From: Ariolimax columbianus
Taxonomy: Eukaryota > Mollusca > Gastropoda > Stylommatophora > Arionidae
Assembly (NCBI GenBank): GCA_036924085.1
Contig: JAVGWX010000012.1
Coordinates: 33,620,119-33,684,118, forward strand
Direction of reading: 5' to 3'
Length of the DNA stretch: 64,000 bases
Part shown: one piece after another, positions 53,946 to 64,000 of the stretch
Layout of the letters: every line of letters begins with the position of its first letter
How positions within the stretch are numbered: position 1 is the stretch's first letter
Position numbers and translations under genes: made by a program
Notes under the pieces: model-generated
Database searches by the model: none
Told to the model about the DNA's origin: nothing
The model's input: the letters and a program-made list of their open reading frames with translations, nothing else

Positions 53946-54975
53946 AAATATCTTAATAATAATAATCATGTTTGCTTAGGCATCTGAGGCCCGTTGCGTC
54001 AGTTGGTCACATCCATGACCCACAGCTGTGGCATAGGAGGTTGCTACTTGCTGGAGCCATACTCTTTGGGGATGACCTCTTTTGCGCCTTCAGCCAGTCA
54101 GGGGAAGATGTTTGGCGCTGAGCAACGACTTCTGTAGTATCTTGTGGGCAGGGGTTTCCTGTACAGTCGTACAACATGACCGAACAAAGAAATTTGGCAC
54201 CGGTCAATTGTTTTTAAGATTGAGTGGAGGCCTGTTTTAGCGGAGACCTCCACGTTGCAGATGTAGTCATGCACAGGACACGCCGCTGGCTATGCATGTA
54301 AAAGGCTTCCAGTCTCGACATATCATGTTTCAGCAATGTCCAGGTTTCAGAGCTGTAAAGCAGGACTGGGACCACGCAGGACTGGTAAATGCAAATTTTT
54401 GTCCCAATGGAGATCTTGCTATTACTCCACACATGTCGGAGGTCATGTATAGCGGACGCAGCTAATCCGATCCGCCTTTACATATCGGGACTGCTGTACC
54501 CATCTGAGGATATCATGCTACCGAGATAGATGAATTTGTTGGTGCCCATCTCAGTGTGACTTTGAGTTTCAATACCCTGGGGTGCTGTGTCTGAAATGAG
54601 GTTCTGAACTTTGGTCTTGGCCCAGGATATGGACAGGTTTAGGGAGGGTGTTTCACTGTTTAACATTTCCAGAGAGCTCTGCAGCGCAGATCTGTCTGTG
54701 CCGAACAGGACGATGTCATCCATGTAAACGAGATCAGTGAAGATTGACTGATCAATAGCTATACCCTCCTGATGCACACTGAGGCGGTCACGAAGCCAGT
54801 CGACTGCCCGGCAGATTGCTTAATTTGTAAGTCTTTCAGTATTTCCCTTCCCATTCCTAATCTCATCAGGACTTCTTTGTTTATTTGCTTTTCTTTCCAC
54901 AAAATGTGATCCATTCTTCTGTACATCCACATTTCAAAGGATTCTATTTTGTCTTTCAACTCATTGTTCACCTTT
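53946..54975 (-). pseudogene. LINE-E copy with YMDD reverse transcriptase motif
   Basis: Minus frames 54777-54478 (FTDLVYMDDIVLFGTDRSAL, then NKFIYLGSMISSDGYSSPDM) and 54432-54214 (ISIGTKICIYQSCVVPVLLY, SSETWTLLKHDMSRLEAF). The right end (54971-54790) shows FEMWMYRRMDHILWKE from a related but different LINE, so the boundary is near 54790-54830. The (TAA)n tail starts at 53951. Confidence 0.82.
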
Positions 54976-55169
54976 CACTGCCATATAGTAAGTGATCAAT
55001 ATAGATATACTTGAACATAAAACACCTGATGATACTCATTTACAGCTTATTTACCTGGAAGACGGTGCATTTATACAATGGAATCTTGATTCTAAACTAT
55101 CTGTTGACTTGTTGGTAGGTTGGGAACAGTCAAAGGCAAGGTAATGTTAAACCCCCTTCATAAACAAAC

Positions 55170-55235
55170 AAAATTGCTGAAAATGGATGTGTTGTGCCAA
55201 AAGGTGCAGATATTGCAGTCCATCTTATGATCACA
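55170..55235 (+). repeat. SINE-B scrap
   Basis: GCTGAAAATGGATGTGTTGT and AAAAGGTGCAGATATTGCAG match the middle of the sense strand of SINE-B. Confidence 0.55.
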
Positions 55236-55435
55236 AATTTTTTTAAATATATTAGAGGAAACAAATGCTAAATGACTCATAAAATGAACTTCATTGCTCA
55301 GTCCCTTTCATTGATGAAAGTTCAGATGACAAACACAGCTCTCTAGCTCCCACGACAATTCTAAAATTACAAATAAGAAAAAGAAGAATATCTTCTTTTA
55401 GTTTTAGCTTGATAAAATCTGTACTTTTTTCACAG

Positions 55436-55522
55436 GATCCATTAGCCCTTGTAGATACAGCCCTAAAATTCCTAAACAGAAACGCTTAAGGAAGACCATG
55501 TATCATATTGTCCAGAGTGGGG
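55436..55522 (+). CDS. MPP7-like exon: basic HOOK segment
   Basis: There are 28 codons plus split bases at each end. It reads SISPCRYSPKIPKQKRLR, then KTMYHIVQSG. The lysine/arginine cluster followed by K-x-MY corresponds to the basic stretch of MPP7 just before the guanylate kinase domain. The acceptor is cacag and the donor gtatgt. Confidence 0.88.
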
Positions 55523-55709
55523 GTATGTATTGGATTGCTGTTGTGATTTTTTTTAATTTATAATTTCTTTATTGTTTTGTTGTTATTATCTCTTTTTTTA
55601 TTTCTTTTTTAAGCATAAGATATGTTGTGTCATATTTTGCAGTTGGATAGCGATATCAGCCTGGAAGATCAGTTTTCTGTATGTAATGGGGTAATCTTTC
55701 TCTAGTTTT

Positions 55710-56155
55710 TTTCTTTTTTGTTTGTTCTCAATCTCTCGCTATCAAGTCCTGAAAAGGGCTTTGGAAGTAGCAGGATGCTGTCCGGAGAACGGAATACATT
55801 GTGCTGTAGTTTACAGCTTGACTGTGATATTTGCACCTTTAGGTCCGATTCATCTGACTTCAGCAGGTATTTTTGAGTACCGGATTAGCTTTCCCTTTTC
55901 AATCTCTTCTCCTTAGCCAGTCTGCTCTGTTGCAGCCTACTTAGCCAGTCTGCTCTGTTGCAGCCTACTTAGCCAGTCTGTTCTGTTGCAGCCTACTTAG
56001 CCAGTCTGCTCTGTTGCAGCCTACTTAGCCAGTCTGCTCTGTTGCAGCCTACTTAGCCAGTCTGCTCTGTTGCAGCCTACGTAGCCAATCTGCTCTGTTG
56101 CAGCCTACTTAGCCAGTCTGCTCTGTTGCAGCCTTTTATCCAGGAAGAGGAGTAA
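55710..56155 (-). mobile_element. SINE-B carrying an internal minisatellite
   Basis: The left part (55715-55915) is ordinary SINE-B. The internal block TTAGCCAGTCTGCTCTGTTG plus CAGCCTAC is then repeated about eight times (55912-56130) with almost no change, before the usual ATCCAGGA segment. The rest of the SINE is missing. Confidence 0.9.
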
Positions 56156-56159
56156 GAGT

Positions 56160-56714
56160 CACTATCCAATTGCGGATCTTGGTAGTAGTAGCAAATGTTT
56201 CATTATCGATCAGTCAATACAAGCTGACAATGCTCATCAACCGACTCATATCAGCACCCAAGTTGTTCCCAAGAGGGGTGGTTGTTTATGTCCTGAAAGG
56301 TTTTGACAGGTAACAATGGAAGATTGTGATGGGATTGTCAATATCATTGTGTAAAAACTATTGCCACTGAAACTGCAAGGAAATAAATGAATCAGGATAA
56401 CCTAGAAGCTGTGTGGAGCAGTTAAAATGAAGTGCTGGACGTACATTTGCAGTGACAGGTAAATAATAAGTCTTTGGGTATCACCTGCATTTCTACAAAT
56501 CAATGGAAGGGTTTTTACTTCTCCTTGATGAGTTATGCAACATTACTTTTAATATTCAAATATATGATATAAACTGGATTTAAAGGTATGGAGACTCACC
56601 CCTTATCTTTTCTCCAGTTGTTTATTCATCCTCTCACCTCAATGTAAGTGAAAGGTCATCGCTATAACTGACCCCCTTACAGAACGCCTGCATCTCCGCA
56701 CTTTTACTAGCTAT
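56160..56714. other. intron, no feature recognised
   Basis: No repeat or coding match seen. Confidence 0.4.
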
Positions 56715-57100
56715 TTCAATAGCAATGATTTCTTTTTAAGCATTCGTCCTGAAAAAGACGTGACATTGTGCCATATTTTACAGCAAGGCTGTGATATGTG
56801 CCTTTCAGCCTTACACATCCAATTCAGCTGCCTTTTTGGGGCACAGTGTTTTCCTTCTCATTGCAATCCCTATTCTCTTTGTCAGACTACACTTGCGCAG
56901 ACTGTATCCATGCTGTCACTTGGAAAGGAAAGCTGTGTTTCACTGATCCTCATGCAAGTAGCCATCTATGAGTCATTGACTGCTTTCACTTCATTCACTA
57001 CTGCATCTTCAGCCTCCATTATCAATAATTTTACATGATAAGGTTGCTAGCCCCATGCACAACCTTTCTTAGTCCCCATTTACGACTCACTTTGAAAGTT
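56715..57100 (-). mobile_element. SINE-B2 relative followed by core block
   Basis: AAAAGACGTGACATTGTGCC, CAGCAAGGCTGTGATATGTG and AAGTAGCCATCTATGAGTCA follow the antisense order of subfamily B2. At 57038-57085 the block AAGGTTGCTAGCCCCATGCA, CAACCTTTCTTAGTCCCC is a good core copy. Confidence 0.6.
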
Positions 57101-57229
57101 AAAGTGAGCATTTTTTTTCTTCAATCAAGCACCATTTGGGTGTTCTTTTTCCAATGAGAAGAAACGTCCTTGTCTTTATATAATAACATGAAAAATCAGA
57201 TGCTATGTGTTTTACAAGCTTGTATATAC

Positions 57230-57640
57230 CTTTAAATCTGTTCTGCTCCCTGTGGAACATAGGTCTTCAATAAATACATGCCAAGTTCTTCTGTCCTGGG
57301 CCATCTGTTCCAGCTTTGTTCATGTCTTCCCTGTTTTCTTTTTATTTGTTTCAAGTTATCTTCTTCGAGTGTGTTTTGGTCTGCCTATACTTCTCTTACC
57401 TTAAGAATTCCAGAATAGAGATTGTCTTGCAATGCTGTCAGCTGGTTTCCTTAATGTGTGGTCTATTCAACTCCAGCTCCCTCTTCTCACATCATGTTCT
57501 ACTGATATGTGTTGAATTCTTTCCAACGATTCCCCATTAGTGATCTTATCATGCCATATCTTATATTCTGCCCAGGCACCCATTAATGAAAGTCAAAATC
57601 TTTCTTCTTCTAGATTTTGGTTGTTCCCCATGTTACAAAG
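57230..57640 (-). mobile_element. LINE-K 3' fragment
   Basis: It contains CTCCCTGTGGAACATAGGTC, TTCAATAAATACATGCCAAG and GGTTTCCTTAATGTGTGG. Best partner is 14447-14870. Continuation to the right reads as broken LINE frame. Confidence 0.65.
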
Positions 57641-58439
57641 TCATACAATAGGACAAACTTTACATTAAAGTTGAAATATTTGTATTTTTGTGGCGGACTT
57701 GATTTCTTTAGGCTTCCATAACCTCAACAGTGCAAAAAAAAATCCCCTCTCATCTTTTATAAAAAGATAAGTCAGTAAAAAGGTGTCTATTTAAAAAAAA
57801 GCAAATGAGATACGAACTTAAAAACAATTTATGATTTCACTTACATTGTCCCTTATTTCTAAACACTAATTTCACCTTCATTGATATTCATATCCCATAA
57901 TTATATCAGTGCACCAAAACCTGCAGGATAGAAATCTTTGGTCTGCTGTTTCAGAAACATTTACACTTCATGTTCAACCTCTTTATCATTCATAAAATGT
58001 CTCCTGCCAAGTTGGGATCACGTATTAGGCTGTAGGCTAAACCATGTGAACACCCTATTGCAGTTGCTACACTGTCTTTTATTGCTCACCTATTAGTTTG
58101 AATCGCCTCCCTCACAGATGCTTTTGTTATAATCTGAACAGGGTGCAACTGTTAGGCTTCAAGAGCAATATTTTAATGTCCTTGAGAAAATTTGTTGACC
58201 CAGTTATACACCACTTTCTGCGACAAATACTTCTCACAGTAAATATTTTCTTATGAATATCTTTTGCAGAAAGTCTAATTGCATCCCGAAAAAAACAACA
58301 ACAGCTGTCTATTTCTTTGATTGTACACTCTATGAACAAGGATGCCATTTTATATTGGGCCTGTATATGTCCAATTCACATCTGACATCTGCTACCTACA
58401 ATAATTACAAAGACTGTGTTACTGTAATCTACTGACACC
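57641..58439. other. intron, no clear feature
   Basis: Possible further LINE decay. No motif strong enough to name. Confidence 0.3.
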
Positions 58440-59525
58440 TTTATAAACTGCCAACTACATTTTTTATCTATCCTATTTTGCAACCTACTTACTGATTTGC
58501 CCTCATATGTTCAATTTGACATTTATATCTGCACCTAATACTTAATCTATATTGCTATCAAGATACATGAATGACTCCACATTGTGTAGTTGTAGTCATA
58601 TATTGGCTCTATCCGTCTTGTCGGACGATAGTAATTGTGCTTTAAAAAAAGATATGTAACTACAGTCTATGACAATAATGAATGGGATTCGTATGACCAA
58701 TTCGAGCAGAAAAGCGTCTTCCACAGTGTGTGCAAGGAAAGTCAGGACCATTTGTGGCATCGGGTGGTCTGACCTGTCTTATTAAATGCTGAGTCTTTAG
58801 CCTATCAGCAATCAGTATCTCCTTTGTCTGTATTCTATGCTTAATCCTGCCCCTCCATGTAACATGATTCATGGTGTTCTGTTACCATGATTCCAAATCG
58901 ATGCCTGCGTCATTCATATCCTGCTTGCATACATCCTTGTACCAAAGTAGTGGCTGGCCTCAAGACCTTTTCCCCAACTGTAATTCCCCATAGAGAAGAT
59001 ATTTTGGTATTCTGCCATTATCCATCCTCCGAGTATGTCTCAGCCATTGGAGTCTTTGAAGACTAAGGATGGAGAAGATTGTGACAGTGCCTGTTGTCTC
59101 CAACACCGCTGCATTGGTGATCCTGTATTGCCACCCAACCCACAGGGTTCTGCACAGGCACCTCATGTGATAGCTATTTAGCTACCTCTCCTGGTGCATG
59201 TAGGAAGACCATGTCTCACTGCTATAAAGAAGGGTGCTGAGGACACAAGTCATCCATCGATCAGCAATATCTTTATCACCTCCAGAGATTGCACAATAAA
59301 AAACCAATGTGGGACTGGCCTTCTGACCTATAAACATAACTTTCAGAACAGTCCAGCCTATTAAAGCACACACTGCCAGATTTAATCTAAGGTTGGAGAG
59401 CTCTAGCAGAAGCTGTGGATCAGCTGTTAAGACCAGGAAAAGACAGTGGTCTTTTTCATGTAGATATGGCAGATCGAGCATTACCAATAAACCAGAATGC
59501 AGAAGATTTAATCTTGATAGCATAT
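58440..59525 (-). pseudogene. two LINE C-terminal fragments
   Basis: On the minus strand, 59523-58660 gives ADRWMTCVLSTLLYSSETWS, a LQRLQWLRHTRRMDNGRIPK segment, YLLYGELQLGKRS and a terminal finger DFPCTHCGRRFSARIG. At about 58600-58530 VESFMYLDSNID belongs to another LINE. Frames are interrupted between pieces. Confidence 0.75.
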
Positions 59526-59529
59526 TCTA

Positions 59530-60305
59530 TGACAATATATTGCAGTGCTACTGCATGATATGACATAGTTTTTTTGAGTGGTTAATATGAACTCATCTCT
59601 AAGGCTTTCATTAGCTTATATGTCTGTCTTAACTTAATCCTTCTGTTTTCCCAAGGAACAGCATCAACAACAATTACTCCCCACTTTTTCTATTTTTTGC
59701 CATTTTCATGAGACCTTATTTGTTGTATTTTCCTCTTCAGGTAGCAGCATAGCTAAATCATTTGGGGCATGGCTCACATAGCAAACGTGCATGTGTTTGG
59801 ACTATTGAACTAACCAGGTCATACCTCTATGGAATGTGAAGTTATTAAAAGAAATGTGTACTGAAGTCAAAAAGACTGAGCTATCAGACACACAACACAG
59901 TACAAGACACTCTGCTGTCAATAATAAAACAAACAGGAACAAAAATATTGATCTTCCTCATTGTTCTTTGTAAGGTATTCTTTTGTTTCACCATTGTTTC
60001 CTATACCAATCTAGTGCACGTCTCGCTGTATTGTAACCTTTCTTCCTAAATGTACGTGCCAAGGCTAGTGTCAGTATCAGATCCAACATGTTAATTAAGA
60101 CCTCACCACACTTCTATGCTCACCATCTGAAAACAGGTTGTGTTTTGGCAGCCTGACCAATGAGGTGGGGATCAATATTGTGATTATTATAGCTGTGAGC
60201 CTGATGAGGAGCATAGCATTACACTACAGCCAGAAGATCCCAGATCTACACCCTATTAGGTACTCCCCAGAATATAAGAAGAGCCACAACAACTTGCTGC
60301 TAGAA
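59530..60305. other. intron, no feature recognised
   Basis: No match found. Confidence 0.4.
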
Positions 60306-60309
60306 AAAA

Positions 60310-60480
60310 ATTCCTCTTCTCCGTCATTCATCTTGAAAAGGACGTTTTGTTGCATTGTGTCATAGTTTACAGTGAAGCTGCGATATCTGCAACTTTTGAC
60401 TCAACACATCAAATTTCAGCATGGCAAATTTTTTTAGATCAGGTTTCATTTCCCTCTTCAATATCTGTTCTCTCAATCTT
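60310..60480 (-). mobile_element. SINE-B relative, partial
   Basis: TTGAAAAGGACGTTTTGTTG, TGTCATAGTTTACAGTGAAG and AACACATCAAATTTCAGCAT follow SINE-B order in antisense. Confidence 0.6.
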
Positions 60481-60784
60481 TATAGAATGTGGTCCATTTC
60501 TGGAGCCACCACTTGGAGTCAAAATCTTCTTGGGCAGCACTAGTTCACGGACACTGAAACAAGCAGTTAACAAAACCACTGACTGCTGTCATCTTGTTCC
60601 CTGCAACTCGTCCGAGAGAAAATTCATCATAAGGGACCAGCTCAGCAGGAGTAGCTTTGAACGACATCTGGCCTTCGGATACAATATATGTTACAGAGAT
60701 AACTGCTGGTGGCTCAAAAGATAAGATCTAATTTTTCATTATAATATCTCAAATGAAATACATTGATCTTTTCAGTTTTTTCAG

Positions 60785-60877
60785 ACTTTGACACTGATGA
60801 AATTCCTACCTACGAAGAGGTTGAACTTTACCGTCCGAAGCAGCCATTGAGAGTATTCCGCCCTATAATTTTTATCG
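60785..60877 (+). CDS. MPP7-like exon: start of guanylate kinase domain
   Basis: There are 30 codons with split residues at both ends: FDTDEIPTYEEVELYRP, then KQPLRVFRPIIFIG. PTYEEV-x-LY is the conserved lead-in. RPIIFIG is the first beta strand, ending at the glycine that opens the degenerate P-loop. The donor is gtaagt. The P-loop and the rest of the domain must lie in exons beyond 64000. Confidence 0.95.
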
Positions 60878-60936
60878 GTAAGTAAACTTGTCAATGTAAG
60901 TATTTAAAGAAACTCTTAGGTCTTATATAAATACAG

Positions 60937-61192
60937 GGGGACGGCGTGGCCTAGTGGTTATGTGACACGGCTCACAACCATAAGGTGCTGGGTTCGATCC
61001 CCATCTCAGCACCGGCCGTTACCCCGGGGAAGCAAACCGTTAGAAAATGCAGGAGGAAGCAGACCCTTACATAAAATGCATGCTGAAGTTGGATGCACTG
61101 GGCCGACAGGCGCAAAATAAAAACGCAGTGCAATGCACACCGCCTTGGGGATTAGAGAAATAAGGCGAACGCAAAAAAAAAAAGAAAAACAA
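60937..61192 (+). mobile_element. SINE-C, full length, 12-bp target duplication
   Basis: ATATAAATACAG at 60925-60936 and 61193-61204. The head GGGGACGGCGTGGCCTAGTG and B-box GGTTCGATCCCC are intact. The A-rich tail is interrupted by a G. It lies 59 bases after the guanylate kinase exon. Confidence 0.95.
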
Positions 61193-61204
61193 ATATAAAT
61201 ACAG

Positions 61205-61770
61205 TCTTATCATATTGATGTGAATCATAAATAACTACTATATATACAAGCAGAACACTGAAAGCTACAGAGATGTAGTTTGACAGAATTATATTAAGAA
61301 TCTCATGGATTTCAGTCATGTTATATTGAAGGAAATCATAGACAATACAAAAAATTAACAATTAAGAAGATTACTGGAAGCTATAAAGATGTGGTTTGAA
61401 ATAATAATGTTTAGATCTTGATAGACAAAAGAATATTAATGAGAATTTGCTGAGAGAGACATGAACACGAAGATAAATTAATGCAAGCATCAATAAAACT
61501 TTTTCTTATCAATAAAAAGGACAAGGTTCAAATATGCTAACAGTGGGAAGAATGGAAGAATTGTTCCAAAAAAAGATCTGAGGACAATGAACAGAAATAT
61601 AGGATGGTTTAAAATTACAGTATGAAAGGCATGCAAAAGGAGAATTGATAAACAAGTCTCAGGTCAGGAAGTCTTGGCAATCAATAAATTATCTACAGCA
61701 GTCAGTATTGGCACATTGTGATAGTGCAAATAGGCTTGTTTTTGACATTTACATATTATACCTAGTGGTT
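61205..61770. other. intron, no feature recognised
   Basis: AT-rich, no repeat match. Confidence 0.4.
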
Positions 61771-61996
61771 TGGGCAGGAAGACTAATAGTTGGTCAGGCA
61801 AAATATACTGGACAAGACTCTCACCTCGGCTTCCTTGTAGCCCTTCCCAGAAATGGGCTGTTTTCATAGCAGCCTGGCTAACGAGGCAAGGAATTGACGT
61901 GATCCCCGTAGTAGTGAGTGGCATGCAGATGAAGTTAAATATAGCACGATCGCATGGAAGACCCCGGTCTACCTTCATTAGCACGCTCTGGAAGTT

Positions 61997-62245
61997 GTGT
62001 TTTTTTTTTTGTGTTTGCCTTATTTCTCTATTCCTCAAGGTGGTGTGCGTTGCACTTCGGTTTTTATTTTGCGCATGTCGGTCCAGTGCATCCAACTTCG
62101 GCATGCATTTTATGTAAGGGTCTGCTTCCTCCTGCATTTTCTAAGGGTTTGCTTCTCCGGGGTAGCGGCTGGTGCTATGATGGGATTCAAACCCAGCACC
62201 TTTTGGTTATGAGCCATGTCACTTAACCACTAGCTCACGCCGTCT
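61997..62245 (-). mobile_element. SINE-C nested in family G
   Basis: The T-run tail at 61999-62010 and the tRNA-like head with B-box GGTTTGAATCCC on the minus strand define it. No clean target duplication is visible, because the G-family target is damaged here. Confidence 0.85.
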
Positions 62246-62464
62246 TCGCTTGGGATGTGAGGAAATCTACTGCAACCTGCCACTTAACGTCATTTTTAAG
62301 GCACACAAAAGAGTAACCTACTCATTGTGGGCATGGTTATGAGCCATGTCACTTAACCACTAGCTCACGCCGTCTTCGCTTGGGATGTGAGGAAATCTAC
62401 TGCAACCTGCCACTTAACGTCATTTTTAAGGCACACAAAAGAGTAACCTACTCATTGTGGGCAT
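62205..62464. repeat. perfect tandem duplication of 130 bp
   Basis: The block beginning GGTTATGAGCCATGTCACTT at 62205 recurs at 62335 with no difference seen. It joins the SINE-C head and the family G 3' end. Confidence 0.95.
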
Positions 62465-62499
62465 TCGCAAACAACAACAACAATCTAGTGGTTTCTTAA

Positions 62500-62995
62500 T
62501 GATCATGTCATCTCAGCATCCCAGTAGACTCAACCTCAATCTTTTCTATGAAATATAAAAGTGTAGCTCTGGTGTTTTACCCCAGCCCCAAAGGGAAGCA
62601 AAGAAAGTAACACTGAAAGCTGCCAGGCATGTTGTAAGAGGTGAATAAGAAGGATTGGGTATAAAGTCAGCTACCACAATGCTTCTCATAGTGGTGGTTT
62701 GTGCCTATCTGCAAGTCCTCAGTCACCAGTCTGGCAATGCTGTCAAGAACCTGGACATGAAATGTAGACATGTCTTGCTTTAAAAAATAACAACTGCCAA
62801 CATTTTTGTAAATAATTGTGAAAAAATGCTTATAAGTGTTTTCTTTAAAGGGCAACAGAATCCAAAAACTGACTGAGCATGCATTAAAATAAATATTAAT
62901 ACAGATTTACAATGCTCAAAAAGAATAATAATCAATAAATTTGGTGCTGGTCTCTGCTGTAATGAATAAATCTCTGCCTGTGTCACACTGAAAAG
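62500..62995. other. no feature recognised
   Basis: A possible core-block relic near 62625-62650 (GGCATGTTGTAAGAGGTGAA). Confidence 0.35.
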
Positions 62996-63000
62996 TTTAG

Positions 63001-63123
63001 CAAGATCCGAGCTATACCGTCCTATAGATACTATATGCCACAAGATCCGGGCTATACCGTCCTATAAATACTATATGCCACAAGATCCGAGCTGTACCGC
63101 CCTATAGATACTATATGCCACAA
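63001..63123. repeat. 40-bp tandem repeat, 3 copies
   Basis: The unit CAAGATCCGAGCTATACCGT and CCTATAGATACTATATGCCA occurs three times with three or four substitutions. Confidence 0.95.
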
Positions 63124-63289
63124 GAAAAAGAAAAGATCAACTAATACAGCCCATGGTAAAATAGCAGATATGAAATCAAGCAATCACTGAGAACAGTTGT
63201 GTATACGTCCAACTACCACATCCTGTAGAAATTAAAAGCCATAAGAAAAAGAAAGGAACAACCATGGTAAAAGAGGAGAGATGAAGTCA

Positions 63290-63908
63290 GAAAATGTCAG
63301 AGCTAAAGGTGAGACAAAGTCGTCAGAATATGTCAGAGCTAGAGTAGAGATGAAGTCAAGTCAGAAAATGTCAAAGCTAGAGGAGAGGTGAAGTCAAGTC
63401 AGAAAATGTCAAGACAGAACACAGATAAAGTCGTCAGAATATGTCAGAGCTAGAGGTGAAACAAAGTCAAATCAGAATATGTCAGAGCTAGAGGTCACAT
63501 AAGGTTTTCAGGAAATGTCAAAGATGAGACTAAGTCAATTCAGAAAATGTCAAAGCTAGAGGATAGATGAAGTCAAGTCAGAAAATGTCAAGACAGAACA
63601 GAGATAAAGTCGTCAGAATATGTCAGAGCTAGAGGTGAAACAAAGTCAAATCAGAATATGTCAGAGCTAGAGGTCACCCAAAGTTATCAGAAAATGTCAA
63701 AGCTAGAGGAGAGATGAAGTCAAGTCAGAAAATGTCAGATCTAGGAAGTGAGACAAAGTCAAGTCAGAAAATGTCAGAGCTAGGCAGTGAGACAAAGTCA
63801 AGTCAGAAAATGTCAGATCTAGAGGTGAGACAAAGTCAAGTCAGAAAATGTCAGATCTAGAGGTGAGACAAAGTCAAGTCAGAAAATGTTAGAGCTAGGG
63901 GTGAGACA
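63290..63908. repeat. about 36-40 bp irregular minisatellite
   Basis: Variants of GTCAGAAAATGTCAGAGCTA and GAGGTGAGACAAAGTCAA recur about 15 times, with interspersed GTCGTCAGAATATGTC versions. The unit varies in length. Confidence 0.92.
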
Positions 63909-63916
63909 GTCCAGAA

Positions 63917-64000
63917 GGGATCAAGACGCTGAGCAGCGCATGAGCTGCAGTGGTCAGCGATCCATAGCTGACTGCTAGCGTCAGGGCCTGCGAACCAGAG
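63917..64000 (+). mobile_element. SINE-B 5' end, cut by window
   Basis: It starts GGGATCAAGACGCTGAGCAG and continues as in 14075-14160. The remainder lies beyond the window. Confidence 0.9.

Larger units (their letters stand above)
12522..60877 (+). other. MPP7/MPP3-like MAGUK gene, partial, 13 coding exons
   Basis: This is the only cellular gene recognised. Thirteen exons joined by GT-AG introns give about 387 residues: two L27 domains (about residues 1-125), a PDZ domain (about 137-222), an SH3 domain (about 235-300), a HOOK linker (about 310-365) and the beginning of the guanylate kinase domain. Exon phases chain without a break: 0,0,0,0,0,1,0,0,0,2,1,1,1. MPP (p55) proteins are membrane-associated scaffolds that join LIN7, DLG or Crumbs complexes at junctions and synapses. 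The signatures [33 protein letters not shown] and PTYEEVELY favour the MPP3/4/7 branch over PALS1 or MPP1/2/6, but the exact orthologue is not certain. The first exon begins in phase 1, so at least one 5' coding exon is unseen. The kinase-like domain continues past the window. Introns occupy over 97% of the span and are full of transposons. Confidence 0.9.
61778..62490 (+). mobile_element. CAA-tailed family G copy with SINE-C inside and a partial duplication
   Basis: It starts GAAGACTAATAGTTGGTCAG and has GACGTGATCCCCGTAGTAGT and ATTAGCACGCTCTGGAAG before the SINE-C. After it come GGGATGTGAGGAAATCTAC, CTGCAACCTGCCACTTAACG and an (AACAAC)n tail at 62470-62485. Confidence 0.75.

Noticed and set aside
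60184..60215. CTGATGAGGAGC as a hammerhead ribozyme start
   Set aside because: No GAAA core at the proper spacing and no supporting stems.
61997..62226. Open frames of 71-115 residues at 61770-62226
   Set aside because: They cross SINE-C and family G and recur in every SINE-C copy; repeat-derived.
1..64000. CRISPR arrays, operons, bacterial promoters or plasmid origins
   Set aside because: The tandem arrays have no spacer-repeat pattern, and the window has spliced genes and eukaryotic transposons.

Overview
This window looks like intron-rich, AT-rich, repeat-choked nuclear DNA from an animal. There are no bacterial-style operons. The one cellular gene found is split by GT-AG introns, and nearly everything else is transposon fossils or minisatellites. 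The mix of repeats (RNase-H-bearing LINEs with GAA tails, several LINE remnants ending in (TTA)n or (ATTG)n tails, tRNA-derived SINEs, piggyBac and mariner fossils) suits a lophotrochozoan such as a mollusc. That placement is an inference and cannot be proved from this window.

The gene is a membrane-associated guanylate kinase of the MPP (p55) family, closest by eye to MPP7/MPP3. Thirteen coding exons on the + strand, from 12522 to 60877, encode about 387 residues in the order L27N, L27C, PDZ, SH3, HOOK and the first strand of the guanylate kinase domain. All exon junctions keep phase. The start codon exon (upstream or unrecognised) and most of the kinase-like domain (downstream, beyond 64000) are missing. 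The known family role is scaffolding of cell-polarity and junction complexes (Crumbs/DLG/LIN7 partners).

Layout: 1-12500 is 5' flank or first intron, with a CR1/Jockey-like LINE 3' end, tRNA-like SINEs, a 38-bp minisatellite, a mariner fossil, copies of a ~360-bp GAA-tailed SINE-like element (here 'SINE-B'), and LINE fragments. 12500-21100 holds the L27 exons separated by nested LINEs. 21100-32350 holds the PDZ exons, with a LINE inserted in a LINE and flanked by a perfect 13-bp target duplication. 32350-41000 is a huge intron with a 63-bp satellite in dimeric order and a ~3.8-kb LINE carrying other elements. 41000-42000 holds the SH3 exons. 42000-50000 contains a 40-bp minisatellite, a dead piggyBac transposon bounded by TTAA, and two degraded, fused fragments of 18S ribosomal RNA gene. 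50000-64000 holds the HOOK and first kinase-domain exons among LINEs, SINEs and minisatellites.

The most notable observations are the fused 18S rDNA pseudogene fragments inside the intron, four dated nested insertions of one LINE family with target duplications, a SINE apparently sharing that LINE's tail, a candidate in-frame cassette exon that would interrupt the PDZ ligand-binding loop, and six minisatellites that all have units of 38-42 bp. No new defence or metabolic system was found.
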